Of a stretch of 64,000 nt of DNA, positions 42,741-53,650 are shown piece by piece. The DNA is from Diploptera punctata (Eukaryota > Arthropoda > Insecta > Blattodea > Blaberidae). The notes under the pieces were generated by a model that saw only the letters and a list, made by a program, of their open reading frames with translations, was not told the origin of the DNA and searched no databases. The stretch's first letter is position 1. Each line of letters opens with the position of its first letter. Where the stretch lies: assembly GCA_030220185.1 (NCBI GenBank), contig JASPKZ010004199.1, positions 930,001 to 994,000 of the forward strand, written 5' to 3'. The translations under genes and the position numbers were made by a program.

Positions 42741-44580
42741 CTCCTTTCACATTCATGGAACTGTCTGAACCAAAACATATGCCTCCTCCTCATTCCCGTC
42801 CAATATCTTACTTCAATCTCTTTTTCACAACTATGTTATTGCAGTTGATGGTAACAGAGACAATTCAATATGCTGATCAAGTTATGTATGGAAAAGAATT
42901 CTCGGCCGGTTCAAGAGTAAAATCTTGGAAATGATTGCCCTTGAAGAAATGAGGGCATTCATTGCAGTAATTTTAAATATGAGCCTAATAAGAAAACCTA
43001 CAATTGTGTCACATTGGAACACAACACTTTATTTCAGTACTCGTTGGTTTGGAAAAATGTTTTCTAGAGATAGATTTAAATTATTCCTAAAATATTTTCA
43101 TCTAACTGACAATAGCAAACTTTCACCTCCTGGCTCTCCTTCCCATGATCCCTGTGCTTAATTCCAGCCAGTTGTTGAACATGCAAATAGGTTATTTAAG
43201 CACCATTACACCCCTCACCAGCAGCTATCCATCAATGAAAGTTTGGTTGGAACGAAATGCCATATGCAACTCCTTCAGTATCTGCCCAATAAACATCATC
43301 ATAAATGGGGAATTAAATTTTGGATGATATGTGATGCAATAAGCAAATATTGTTTAGGTTTTTATACTTACAAAGGAGCAAAATCTACAGAAGATAAAGA
43401 AGCTATAAAGAAAAATGGACTAGCATACACTGTTGTGATGAAATTACTTTCGCTAGAAAATTACATTATGAAGGGTTAACATGTGTATATGAATAATTTT
43501 ATTACTTCGATTCCACTTGCAAAACATCTATATTCTTTGAGTACATATATTACTGTCACCATACGAAGGTATAGAAAGGAACTCCCAGATATTTAAAAAA
43601 AAAACATTTAAATTTGTGTCAAATAAATATTTATTATTGGTAGGATCTAAACAAAAAAGTTTCAAATAAATCAAGTGGTGCTTTTAAGTACTCATAGTAC
43701 TGCAAGCGAACCTGAAATAATTTCAACTGCCGGGAACAAGAATGAGCCTAAGAAAAAGCCTGACATAATATTAGATTATAATCGTTATATGGGAGGTACT
43801 GATGCTAATGATACGATGATGTTTTTTATTTTGATGAGTGCAGGATGGTGAAATTTTGGAAAAAAGGTGCATTCAATGTAATATCTAGAATGATGTTAAA
43901 TGCTTACCTGTTATATTTGGAAAATAGTACCGGAAAGAAAATGACAAGGGTTCTGTTTTATTCATCCATCATAGAATCATTAAGTGCAGAATGGTTTGAG
44001 AAGAAAGAAAAAAAAAATTCACTACAAACAGTGATATAACAAATAGTCCTGTGTGTGGTGTTAAGTTACTGCCTAGGAAATTAGAAAGACAACGTGTTGT
44101 ATGTCATTCCCCACAGCAACGGAAGAGATACAGAACTGTGTTCGTAAAGTGTGAAAAAGGGTTGCATACAAAATGTGCAACACTACATTAGTGTAAAAAA
44201 TAGGTTATATATTATTAATGCAAGATTTATTATTAAGGCTTCAAAATCTATTGTAATATATGTTCTTCTGTTAGGCTAAATTTAGTGATAGGTTTACTTT
44301 TGCATTAGTGTTAGTGTTAATTTCAATGTCAAGAAAACATTAGTGTTTATTTTTAGTAACTGTTAATTAAGATTGAGTTATTCAGCAATAAATCTTCTCT
44401 CCAGTAAGTTTAGGTGAGTACCATAAGAATTATTATATTTAATTAGCTCATAGATATTCCTTCTCTCCCTTTTTTTTTTTTTTTTGCATTCAATATTTTA
44501 TGTGATTCGTAATTGAATGGATGCAATTCATTACAATATTTTTTGTACCATTGTAATATTAATTTTAAAACGAGTTATTT

Positions 44581-44995
44581 ATCGGCCGCAGTGGACAAGT
44601 GGTTATGCTCCTTGCCTCTGGTCCCGAGGGTCGCAGGTTCAAACCTGGCCAGGGTCGATGGATTTTTTTAGGACAGAAAAATCCAAGGAGCAAGTCCTCC
44701 GGGAGGGACTTTAAGCCGTGGGTCCCGAGTCTGAAGATTTTCAGGCTCGTAAAAGATTCTTAAGCCTGAAAAGAAAGGCCTCTAAGCAAAATTTACCGAA
44801 TTTTCCCGTCCTAGTACTACCTCGATTTCCTGATGTCAGTATGAGGCAGAACACTGACCATGGACCACTTAAATGACATCTATACGAAAACAAGTGTAAC
44901 TAAATTAGTATGGTTCAAATTCTTCCCTATAGGGGGGAGAGCGCCTAAATCTCTGTTAAGGGAAACATGGGCTTACAAGAAAAAGAAAACAATTT
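44581..44995 (+). repeat. SINE family B, best copy, inside piggyBac
   Basis: tRNA-like head CCGCAGTGGACAAGTGGTTA, box B AGGTTCAAACCTGGCC (44635-44650). Then GGTCGATGGATTTTTTTAGG, GAGTCTGAAGATTTTCAGGC, CCTCTAAGCAAAATTTACCG. It lies after the transposase stop and before the right terminal repeat. Confidence 0.8.
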
Positions 44996-45901
44996 ATTTA
45001 AATTAAAAGAAAAAATATTTCACTGTGCACAAATATCATGTTTAGTTAAATTTATTAATAATACTTCACAATAATTGAAGACGTTATTTTCATTTAATCA
45101 ATTGTGTTATGTATGGGCACTCTATTCCATAAATTTCAAATTATAATTCGTTATGCTTATTTATTTATTTGCAAATATTCGGAGTCGTGTATTTTCAGCC
45201 AACGGCTGACCATAAGTACCTGACAGGTTTGGCACGCGGCACTAAGAGGGTTAAACTCCTGCTGTCTCTAGAAACAACATCTCTATAGTCTGTGTCATGC
45301 GGTTTTGCCCTTTGATGGCTGGAAACAAAAAAACATATTTCATTCTGTAAGAACATTGCATCGTGCTGGAAGTTCCAGCTTCCAAGTCGTCTTTAATTAA
45401 ACAGTACATATACAAGTTTCCCCCATTTCATATTGGATGGAAATATGATATTCTGTGACTTTGCAACAAACAGTTGAGTTAATTTTGTTTCATACTTCCC
45501 TCTAAGGTACATACTTAGTTCTGCGGATTTAATGTGTTTAATGTATAGGTCTACTATTTTTGTGTGTTTACAATTTTAAATATACTAAACCAAGAATAAT
45601 AGTCAATATTTAATAATTATTTTATAACATACTATATTTAATATAATTTAATAAATTTGAAACTTTATCAGTTAATCAAAATAATAATAATTAATAGCAT
45701 ATTTTAATTAATTGCGTTCATAGTTAAATATGGGAAATAACATTATGAGGTTCTTAATTCGTAAATTAATGTGTACTAAACTTAGTAAACCTGAATCTGC
45801 CTAAAATATATTTTTAGAATCTACTTTGCATGTGATCAGAACTACTTAGGCACCTAAAATAAGAATTTTTAGAACCTAAAAATCCGAGGTCTAGTGATAA
45901 C

Positions 45902-46734
45902 ATGTCACATTGAAGCCAATATTGGAAAAACTGATCAACTGATTATAACAAACATATGCCTAATAATTTAGAAATTGATCTAATAACAAACATGTTTACA
46001 TTGTCAGGAATTAATTCAATCTAAAAGCTAAATAACTACTAAATGTATAGAAAAGAATATAATGAAGTAAACATTTAAGTGTTGAACTTTAGGGACTGAA
46101 TTTAGGTTGAGGAGACATTTTGTTAGTACAGTGTGTCTTTCCAGATGCTCTAACACTTTTTTTTTGTGTTTTGCTGATAACACTTCATGAAAAAAATCTG
46201 TGTATATGTTTAATCTGTGTATATTTCTTTCTTCTTCTAAGGAAAACTGTAAATGTGAGAAAAATGTAATTGGTAGACAAACAGTGATTTTTTAAAAATG
46301 TATTGCAGAAAAGATTTTTTTAAATAATATATCTGAATAGGTTCAAGACTATTGTCAGGATCTAGAATAAAAAAAAGCAAATATCAGTTATCATTGAATT
46401 AGAATGTCTTAAAAGTAATATAGCAACTTCATCGATTAGAAATATAAAAATCAAATAATTGATTGATCTTAAAAAATGGCACTAAAAGATAATCAAATAA
46501 ACTCTTTAATGAAAGAAGAGTAACTTGATTATATTGTATGGAGTATTTCAAATTAATGTATGCAATCTTTGACACACTATATCTCAGCAATATAATCAAA
46601 TAGATACATAATTCTTGTAGTATATGATTTAGAAGGCAGGCAGAACTTATAAATGCTTCAATTTGTTCAAGGATTTGTAAATAAATATAGCAGAGATATA
46701 TTTTTTGTTAAATCATTTCATTCATCTCAATGAA
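45902..46734. other. No feature seen
   Basis: AT-rich intergenic DNA. Confidence 0.4.
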
Positions 46735-47040
46735 GGATTCATACATCATTGAGATGTATGAAATGAATAATAAAAACATAAAAAAAAAGCCGTACTGGCA
46801 TTATAATGTAATATAAAATTTCCAAATGTCTTCTTAATAAAGAAGCCGCCACCATTTGCAAGGATAGAAGCAAAGGTTTCATAGCATTTGGTGTGCAGGA
46901 ATTGACAACATATATAAGAGAAAAAAATTGCATTTAGATTGGAACTCGCCCAGATAGCTCAGTCGGTAGAGCATTGGTCAAGAAAGCTGAAGGTTCTGGG
47001 TTCGAGTCCCAGTCTGAGTGTATAATTTTTCTCTTCAAAT
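46735..47040 (+). repeat. SINE family E, full-length copy
   Basis: Order 5' to 3': a short palindrome CATACATCATTGAGATGTATG, ~200 bp body (AGCCGTACTGGCATTATAAT, GTCTTCTTAATAAAGAAGCC, AAGGTTTCATAGCATTTGGT), then a complete tRNA-like module GCCCAGATAGCTCAGTCGGT...GGTTCGAGTCCCAGTCTGAG (46949-47020) and TTTTTCTCTTCAAATA. The module folds into D, anticodon (9-nt-type loop) and T arms; the T run would stop RNA polymerase III. A tRNA part at the 3' end is the reverse of a normal SINE. Confidence 0.7.
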
Positions 47041-47619
47041 ATGAGAGATATAATTATTGTGTATTGTGGTTCTTCCCCAATATACAGAGTGCCATATTCA
47101 AACCTCCCACATTTTAATTAATCATAACTAACAAAGTATGCGGAATTATGAAATGAGGCTGGTATTAAATGAAACAGAAACTCTAAGAATTTTCATTGTC
47201 ACACACTAAAACACTTCTATATGTGATCAAGTCTGTATTCGATTTCGTGTACGAGCACCTCCTGATTCTTTTTTAATGCTTCCAGTTACCAGAAACTTCT
47301 CAAGCCATACTTTAATGGTCTTCCCATCTGGTGCATTTCCTCCATATTCTCTCCGGTAATTTCTTTGTAGTGTAATTATTGACTTTGTCTCTGCATACCA
47401 GTAAACAGTTTGTGCTCGTTACTGAGGAGTCGCCATTTTGTTTTATGTCATTATTGTCCAACATGCGACAGATGAATTAACTGCAACAAAAAAAACTTCA
47501 AGTTTCTCTTTCTTTTAATACCAACCTCATTTCATAATTCCACATACTTTGAGAGTTATGATTAATTAAAATGTAGGAGGTTTGAATGGGACACGGTGTA
47601 TATTAAAAGAAATTTTAAT
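47041..47619. other. No feature seen except a small inverted repeat
   Basis: CCTCCCACATTTTAATTAAT at 47105 and ATTAATTAAAATGTAGGAGG at 47562 are inverted. They bracket ~480 bp that include a minus-strand stretch resembling TGGTATGCAGAGACAAAGTC, typical of mariner DNA-binding regions (K-S-I-I-T-L-Q-R-N-Y-R-R-E-Y-G-G-N-A-P-D near 47350-47300). Probably a decayed DUF4817-type transposon. Confidence 0.4.
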
Positions 47620-47830
47620 TGCACAGAGGAAGCATCATGCCTTAGTGCATAGCTACAGGACTGCATTGGTTCGAGTCCCCATTGAGAAGGAAATGTTCTC
47701 ATGGAATTTTGGTCGGTATGGGTCCTCTACCTCTGTAAATTACATATGTAGATGCAAGGCCAGCAGTCAGCTGCTAAGCCAAGGTTATTCTAGGCCTATC
47801 GTGCCATGGAGTTCTTTTAGAAAGCTTAAG
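47620..47830 (+). repeat. SINE family A, internally deleted
   Basis: Box B GGTTCGAGTCC at 47668 and the tail GATGCAAGGCCAGCAGTCAG; the middle third is missing. It adjoins a TTAGAAAGC tail. Confidence 0.65.
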
Positions 47831-48694
47831 AAAAGGCAAATGAAAGAAGGGAATATGGCGAGTTTTTGTACTGGCGGACTTCTGATTAAATAAAAGCTTA
47901 AAAGTTATAAATACAAATTCAAATAATATATACAGTGATAATAAATTGATTTGAATAATAGACCATAAAATATCTAAGTATGGAAGCAAATAATCAATCT
48001 CACTAACTACTGTAAGTTTGGCAAATATATGCTTGAACTTTAATCCAGGCACAGCTCATGAATTTAAAATGTGGGGAGGCTCTCAAGTATAAAATTGATG
48101 ATAAAGTGAAAAAGCACACAAAAATGTTGTTAATATGAAGCCTAACATGTTATATGATGCTTATCAGACACTGAAATTATAACTTTGTAGATGATCTCTC
48201 CTCTCCTTCTGCATTGCAAACTGATTAATCAAGATCTTGTTGAAATTTGATGATGGCCAGTAACTTATTTTCTGATTTCCCTTTGTACCATAATATTTTA
48301 AGATAATATAAAGTTAGGACATTAAATCAGACTTTGAAAGATCCTGGAGTTTTCCAAGTTTGTCCTTTATAGTATAAACTTTCTTTTATTACCCTTGTTT
48401 TGAACTTCCACAATTATTAGTTGTTGACCTACATCCTAGATTAATCACTTTCCTTCAGAGTAGAAAGTAGGTCTTATTGAAAATAATAGAAAACAATGTG
48501 CTAGTACCAGTATGTGATTTAATCTCTTTAAAACATACCCTTTATAATGTAATTGATTCAAAGATAGCTGAACATTCACATAGCATGCTTTCATCAGATT
48601 CATGAATTTATTGAGTTGGGTGTGTGGTGTCCCCACAACTCAGACTATTATTTTAACACATTCATGCCTAACACTACGTAAATATATATACTCC

Positions 48695-49012
48695 AAGCAC
48701 AACAGGTCTACCAGCCGGCTGCTGACCTTACATCTATATGTGTTCATCACAGACGTAGATGATTATCTTGTCAGTATAGGGGTGACATGTGGTCAACATG
48801 TTGGGTCCCCCAGTCATTACAGCTGGTCTTCTCATCCTGGAGTCGCTACTTATTGTAGCTACCCAAATGCCTCATGATGCTGGGTGGGCACCGGTCCCAT
48901 ATTGGTCGAAATTCCTTGAGAAAATTTCTTCCCCCATGGAGACCCGAACCAGCGCAAGTCCTGTAGCTCTGCACCAAGGCTTCTTGCCTTAACCACTTGG
49001 CTACGTAAATGG
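48695..49012 (-). repeat. SINE family A, full copy
   Basis: Minus strand. Head at right: box B GAGACCCGAACCAGCG, box A TAACCACTTGGCTACG. The body includes ATGCTGGGTGGGCACCGGTC and CAGTCATTACAGCTGGTCTT. Confidence 0.8.
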
Positions 49013-49034
49013 TTCACTTTAATTTACATCACTC

Positions 49035-49188
49035 TTGGTGAACTTATGGTTACCATACTCAACTCTGGTTCTGAGGTTAACAGATTCAAACCCGATGGGG
49101 TTGATGATTTTTTAAGGGTTAAAAATTCTGTGCATGGATTTCTTTGGAAAGGAAATAAAGCAGTAAGACCTGTGTTGTAGATTTATAA
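49035..49188 (+). repeat. SINE family B, 5' part
   Basis: Box B GATTCAAACCCGATGG with GGGTTGATGATTTTTTAAGG; truncated. Confidence 0.5.
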
Positions 49189-49190
49189 TA

Positions 49191-50343
49191 CAGGGTGATT
49201 CAAAAGTCTTGACATTTTCCTCATATCCTTAATTTATGTATTTTTTTTGTAGGTAATTTAAAACTATGCTAACAATAGAGGAAAGATTAGCTGTCGTTTT
49301 TGCTCGTATACGAGGAATGACGTACAGGCAGGTCCAAGAAGAATTCACTAGAAAGTTCAGAAAACCAGGTCCTAGCAGGCAAGCTATTAAAGATCTGATA
49401 CTGAAAATGAAACGGACGGGATCTGTTGCTGATGAGGCATGTAGAGGGAGGCTAGGCCTTCTCACGAAGTTCCGGTGAATTAATCGGAAGACTCAGCAGA
49501 GAGTTGGGTATGTCCCAAAGCACTGTATGGCGTACCTTGCGCTTCAAACTAAACAAGCACTCTTATCACATCCAGATAATGCACAAGACTATGTGGCTCA
49601 ACAAGCTATGTGTGATGACCTGTTAGATGCCATTGAAAATGAAGACCTCATGGAACATGTGTTGTTTAATGATGAGGCAACATTCCACACATGTGGACAT
49701 GTCAATAGGCATAACTGTATGATTTGAGCAGGTGAACAGCCAAACGTCATACAAGAGTTTCAGAGAGACACACCGAAGGTAAATATGTAGCTGGGAAAAA
49801 CAAAAATTTACGGGCCGTTCATGTTTGCAGAAACAACAGTAATTGGAAGTAACTATCTTGACATGTTAGAACAATACCTGGAACCTCAGCTGGCACAGAA
49901 AGCTGTACAAGATACTGTTGTTTTCCAGCCAGATGGTGCACCACCCACTTTGCCATCATTGTTCATGACCACTTCAATAAAGGTTTACCTGATAGGTGGA
50001 TCTGTCATGGTTCCCCGAGAATTTGGGTGGCCGTTCTCCAGATCTGATACCACTAGATTTCTTTGTTTGGGGTTTCATTAAGTCCAAAGTGTATGAAATG
50101 AAGATCAACGCCTTACAGCAATTGAAAAACTGAATAGCTGCAGCAGTAGCTGCAATCCACCAGCTATGCTGGCAAAATTGTTTTGCTGTACACAAGAAAG
50201 ATGGAGTCTGTGCCGTGACTTAGAGGGCCACCACATTGAAATGTACTGAGTTTATTATCCAGCAGTCATTACTTTCCATATGTAATAAGTTTGGCATAAA
50301 GCATTGGTTTGACGAAAATGTAAGAGGCTTTTGAATCATCCTG
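49191..50343 (+). mobile_element. Tc1/mariner-superfamily element with TIRs
   Basis: 1153 bp between TA dinucleotides (49189-49190, 50344-50345). Terminal repeats are CAGGGTGATTCAAAAGTCTT and, from the right in reverse complement, CAGGATGATTCAAAAGCCTC. These are typical lengths and target for the superfamily. The encoded transposase is broken. Confidence 0.8.
49266..50200 (+). pseudogene. Mariner-like transposase remnant
   Basis: N-terminal helix-turn-helix: MLTIEERLAVVFARIRGMTY, then KPGPSRQAIKDLILKMKRTG. A second helix region is SGELIGRLSRELGMSQSTVW. Catalytic motifs: NDEATFH (first Asp), FQPDGAPP (second Asp), SPDLIPLDFFVWG (third Asp) in three different frames. At least three frame shifts plus an internal stop after HNCMI. 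The DUF4817-like start suggests the arthropod clade that shares it. Confidence 0.75.
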
Positions 50344-50369
50344 TATGTATAAAACTTCAAGAATTTGGG

Positions 50370-50560
50370 TAGTTCAATAAGTAGCGGCTCCAGGTTGAGA
50401 AAACCAGCTGTAACTGCTGGGGACCTGATATGCTAACCACATGTCACCCCTATATTGGCAGGATGATCGGCTGTCTCTTTGATTAACACATGTAGATATG
50501 AGGACAGCATCTGGCTGGTAGGCCAAGGGCCTTCTATGCCTATCACCAGTTAGTTAAAAG
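50370..50560 (+). repeat. SINE family A, 3' half
   Basis: Starts at AGCGGCTCCAGGTTGAGAAA and runs to GGCCTTCTATGCCTATCACC. The tRNA-like head is missing. Confidence 0.7.
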
Positions 50561-50562
50561 AA

Positions 50563-50680
50563 TTTCAAGCCTGCTAATAAGGGATCTCTGTGCAAAATGT
50601 ATAGGCCCTTTCATGCCCAAGATTTTATTTGCAACTCTAATGACCCAGGATGTTAAAGAGCATCATTAAATAAAATAAGT
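50563..50680 (+). repeat. SINE family B, 3' scrap
   Basis: TTCAAGCCTGCTAATAAGGG and a final TTAAAGAGCATCATTAAATA; follows the A copy directly. Confidence 0.4.
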
Positions 50681-50837
50681 TACTATTTTTTTTTCTGTAA
50701 AAATTTACTATAAAAATCGAGTATAGGACTTACTTGCTAATTTGAATTCAACAAATATATTGACATATTTAAAACATAAAACATATCATGCCCATATGTT
50801 TAAAGTCCTAAAACTCTATGATGTAAAAGTAAAGTGA

Positions 50838-51112
50838 TCCCACAACAGGCCCGGAGGCCCTTGGGGTAGTAGGAGGTTAAGGCTCCCACTTTTTCTAGAC
50901 AATCGGCACTTTATGTCAGCCGGGTTGTCAGCCCTGCGTGACGGCCGCCTTTACCCCCAGAACAATTAGAGGCTGAGTCGACCCCAGGGCCACAGTGCCA
51001 CCAGAGGGTTTGGGTCAGTTTAAAAATCCTGACCCCAACGGGACTTGAACCCTCGACCCTCCGGCTTGTAGCTCAGTGCCTTAACCACTACGCTACGGCG
51101 TGCCCCCTCTAT
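50838..51112 (-). repeat. SINE family C, full copy
   Basis: Minus strand. Head at right with GGGACTTGAACCCTCGACC (box B) and CTTAACCACTACGCTACGGC (box A). Body GGCTGAGTCGACCCCAGGGC and GTCAGCCCTGCGTGACGGCC. Confidence 0.8.
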
Positions 51113-51384
51113 GATGTTCTGATGGATAATAAATAAATAAATATAAAAATTTGCTGATAATGGAGATAATATTCCTAGCCTTGATATTTTAGAATACCTC
51201 AAAGTTGTTATTATAAATCAGTTGTCTTTTGTAAAACTGAAATTAAACTTTTTTTCTTGAAATATTAAATTTAAAAAAAATGTTGAAGAGTGGGAAAACT
51301 ATTTAAAATCTATTAGACTTACATATGACTAAGGTATCTGTCATCTTTAAAACATTGTAATATTTACATGAATACAGTAGGAAG

Positions 51385-51480
51385 TAACATTATGAGGTTC
51401 TACTCAGTAAGTTGAGTCTATATATGAAGTAAGACGAAATATAGATTCAACTTACTTATTATTTTAATTCTTGTTAGCAT
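51385..51480. repeat. Penelope-type foldback, short
   Basis: Left edge ACATTATGAGGTTCTAC, then arms AGTAAGTTGAGTCTATAT and ATATAGATTCAACTTACT with a short spacer. No GAAA motif remains. Confidence 0.55.
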
Positions 51481-52139
51481 CTTATTTAAAGTTAGATTTA
51501 CACAAGAACTAAGACAATAAGAAAAACATGAGTTCTAATCTTAAAGAATCTTGTATATGTATGATTAAATTCCTGAGATATAGTGTTTAAAGTGTGTGTT
51601 TGTATATATAAATTTGTGATACTCTGTAGAAAATAGCTGTTTCATTTTAGATGTAGACTAGTATCTATTTTATAATTACAAATAAGAAAGGCCTATAGGT
51701 GAGACACCATTTGCTCATCCAATTGTAAGAAACTTAAAAACCCATTTCATAATGCTACAACTACTAGTGCAATGTGTAATAAAAGTGAGATTTTAACTGA
51801 TGTATATACATATAGAATTTTTTTTAGATTAGGTGTATTCATCCATTTAGTAAGTCCCTTTTTGTAGGGTCAATTCCAGAAATGCCTTCCTATACTATAT
51901 TTTTCAACTCCCCAATCCCATATACGTATTGTAATGTTATCCATTTTTTAATTTTTGTGGTATTCCTCTTGGTTTCTTTCCTCTTGTTTACACATTTTGT
52001 TTTTTCCTATAAGTTTGTTCACATCTGGTCTCTTACTAGTTGAGGAATTTATATGCACACACTGATGCATGCGATTAGGTTTCTGTTTTAGAGTTTTGAT
52101 GTTATTTTTAAATTAACATCAATATATGAAGCTTTACCG
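51481..52139. other. No feature seen
   Basis: AT-rich. Nothing recognised. Confidence 0.4.
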
Positions 52140-52370
52140 CTTAAAAATAATGTATAACTTTTCAATAAAAATACTTTGAATAGAAGTCATCAGATGGCGT
52201 TGATGGTAGCAATGATTACCAGCCTTCTGATGAAAGAGAAATGTGAAAGGAATGGTTGAGGTTCGTATCAGAGTTGAGATGGTGGAATCGGTATCATACT
52301 AACGTACATAGTTAGAGATCCAGGGTTCGAATCCCGGTCCAAGAGTTAATTTTTCTTTTTATTATTTAGA
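52140..52370 (+). repeat. SINE family F, body plus 3' tRNA-like module
   Basis: Body AAATACTTTGAATAGAAGTC, ATCAGATGGCGTTGATGGTA and GGTTCGTATCAGAGTTGAGA. Then the module TGGTGGAATCGGTATCATAC...GGTTCGAATCCCGGTCC and the terminator TTAATTTTTCTTTTTA. As in family E, the tRNA-like part is at the 3' end. Confidence 0.7.
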
Positions 52371-52478
52371 ATTATTTTCTATTATTGAGATTATGCCATG
52401 CAAAAATTCTGACATGAGAGAAACAAGATTTTCATTTCTCCCTGACAGTACCATTCATTGAGATATTTATTTATTTCA

Positions 52479-52880
52479 ATGTGTTCATTCATTCAGATAT
52501 TATTTATTTCTTCCCTTGACAGTACCAATGTGTTAATTTGTTAACATGTCTGAAGAAGGTACAATGTACCGAAACAGCTGTCACTGAATTATATAATAAA
52601 TATGAAAATCAAATAAAACTATGTTTTATTTTTATTTAATTAATAAATGTGTTCATTCATTCAGATATTATTTATTTATTTCTTCCCCTGACAGTACCAA
52701 TGTGTTCATTCATTCAGATATTATTTATTTATTTCCCTGACAGTACGAATGTGTTCATTCATTCAGATATTATTTATTTATTTTCCAGACAGTACCAATG
52801 TGTTCATTAATTCAGATATTATTTATTTATTTCTTCCCCTGACAGTACCAATGTGTTCATTCATTCAGATATTTTTTAAT
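52479..52880. repeat. Minisatellite, 49-53 bp units, interrupted
   Basis: Units begin TGTGTTCATTCATTCAGATA at 52480, 52648, 52701, 52750, 52799 and 52852, with ATTTATTT and CCTGACAGTACCAA in each. Unit 1 is separated from the rest by a ~115-bp insertion (52533-52647) holding CTGAAGAAGGTAC...GTACCGAAACAGC (52553-52587), another hammerhead-like motif. Confidence 0.85.
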
Positions 52881-53124
52881 TATTTATTTATTCATTATTC
52901 AGCCCATTAATCCTCTGTTAACTCAGACAGATGAGATAATTTGTTTCATTCTAATAATTCAAAAAATTCTCCTTTAACCCTTAAATTGGCAAAACAATAT
53001 TTATCCTGCCAGTTATTTAAATGTTTTGGACTTCAATGAAAACAAAATCATGTAAAACTGTAAGTAATTATTATAATTATTGTGCAATTTGACACAAATT
53101 TAAGTAACTTTTTTAGGATTTCAC

Positions 53125-53190
53125 ACTATGAGGTATTATTTATTTAGGTAAACTTATGAGGTGAGTGATAAAAGTTTATCTAAATATACA
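53125..53190. repeat. Penelope-type foldback, minimal
   Basis: ACTATGAGGTATTATTTATT edge; arms TTAGGTAAACTTAT and ATAAAAGTTTATCTAA. The GAGTGATAAAAGTT segment recurs at 57921. Confidence 0.5.
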
Positions 53191-53504
53191 AATTTAAGTA
53201 ACTTCTGCTCATTGGTTTTTATTATTATTTTATAAACAATATTAAATAAAAAATAAAACTTTGTATCTTATAGGATACATTGCCAATTTAAGGGTTTAAA
53301 ATTGATTCTTCACATTTCACTTCATTTTACCATTTATTATTACTCCAGTGATAATAATAAAATAGACATTTATTTGTGTATTGATGCATTTATTTACTGA
53401 ATGATAATTTATACAGGGTATAGTAACATTGCTTGCATTCTGTATATGCATGGAAATATTTCATAAACAAATGGTAACCATTATTCAAATTCATCAAGAG
53501 ATTG

Positions 53505-53650
53505 AATTGGAAATAAACATTTCACCTCATATTGTGTATCTGACTCGGATACTGGTAGAAAATGGAGACAATTGTCCTCAAAATATGTCCAGGTGAGAAA
53601 AAAATATGAGGTGAGATGTATATTTCATATCCAATTTATTGATAAATACC
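53505..53650. repeat. Penelope-type foldback
   Basis: Arms GATTGAATTGGAAATAAACA...CACCTCATATT and AATATGAGGTGAGATGTATA...CATATCCAATTTA enclose a ~55-bp loop. Confidence 0.6.

Larger units (their letters stand above)
40105..44191 (+). pseudogene. piggyBac transposase remnant, split by a hAT
   Basis: The N-terminal acidic part (DDENDS/GSESSDMELYQIPPL-like, 40160-40300, then HHILKKRRLHDSNG) runs to PYPEPPF at 40481. It continues after the hAT at 42749 with TFMELSEPKHMPPPHSRPIS, SYFNLFFTTMLLQLMVTETI and SRVKSWKMIALEEMRAFIAV. Then come QQLSINESLVGTKCHMQLLQ (first catalytic Asp position is Asn), KHHHKWGIKFWMICDAISKY, ILDYNRYMGGTDANDTMM and a cysteine-bearing end (PVCGVKLLPRKLERQRVVCH, VFVKCEKGLHTKCATLH). 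Several frame breaks. The family cuts and pastes DNA at TTAA. Confidence 0.75.
39826..45250 (+). mobile_element. piggyBac-family element, degenerate
   Basis: Flanked by TTAA on both sides. The terminal repeat is CCCTCTTAGAGCC at the left and, in reverse complement, CCCTCTTAGTGCC at the right (12 of 13 identical). Total 5425 bp, of which 2266 bp are a nested hAT with its extra target duplication and about 415 bp a SINE B. That leaves ~2.7 kb, a normal size for an autonomous piggyBac-like element. The transposase is present but dead. Confidence 0.85.
39490..45893. mobile_element. Outer DNA transposon (hAT-like, 8-bp TSD), host of the nest
   Basis: Ends TAGACCTCGGATTTTAGG and, from the right in reverse complement, TAGACCTCGGATTTTTAGG, with exact 8-bp flanks. 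Removing the nested piggyBac leaves about 980 bp with no coding sequence. The two halves share inverted subterminal stretches (TTAGAATCTATTTTGCC near 39606 and TTTAGAATCTACTTTGC near 45813). An 8-bp duplication suits hAT or P superfamilies; I favour hAT. Confidence 0.7.

Noticed and set aside
46949..47020. Genuine tRNA gene (also at 35597, 61984 and 62862)
   Set aside because: Modules fold, but the anticodon loop is irregular, acceptor pairs mismatch and the same flanks recur at every copy; they are SINE parts.
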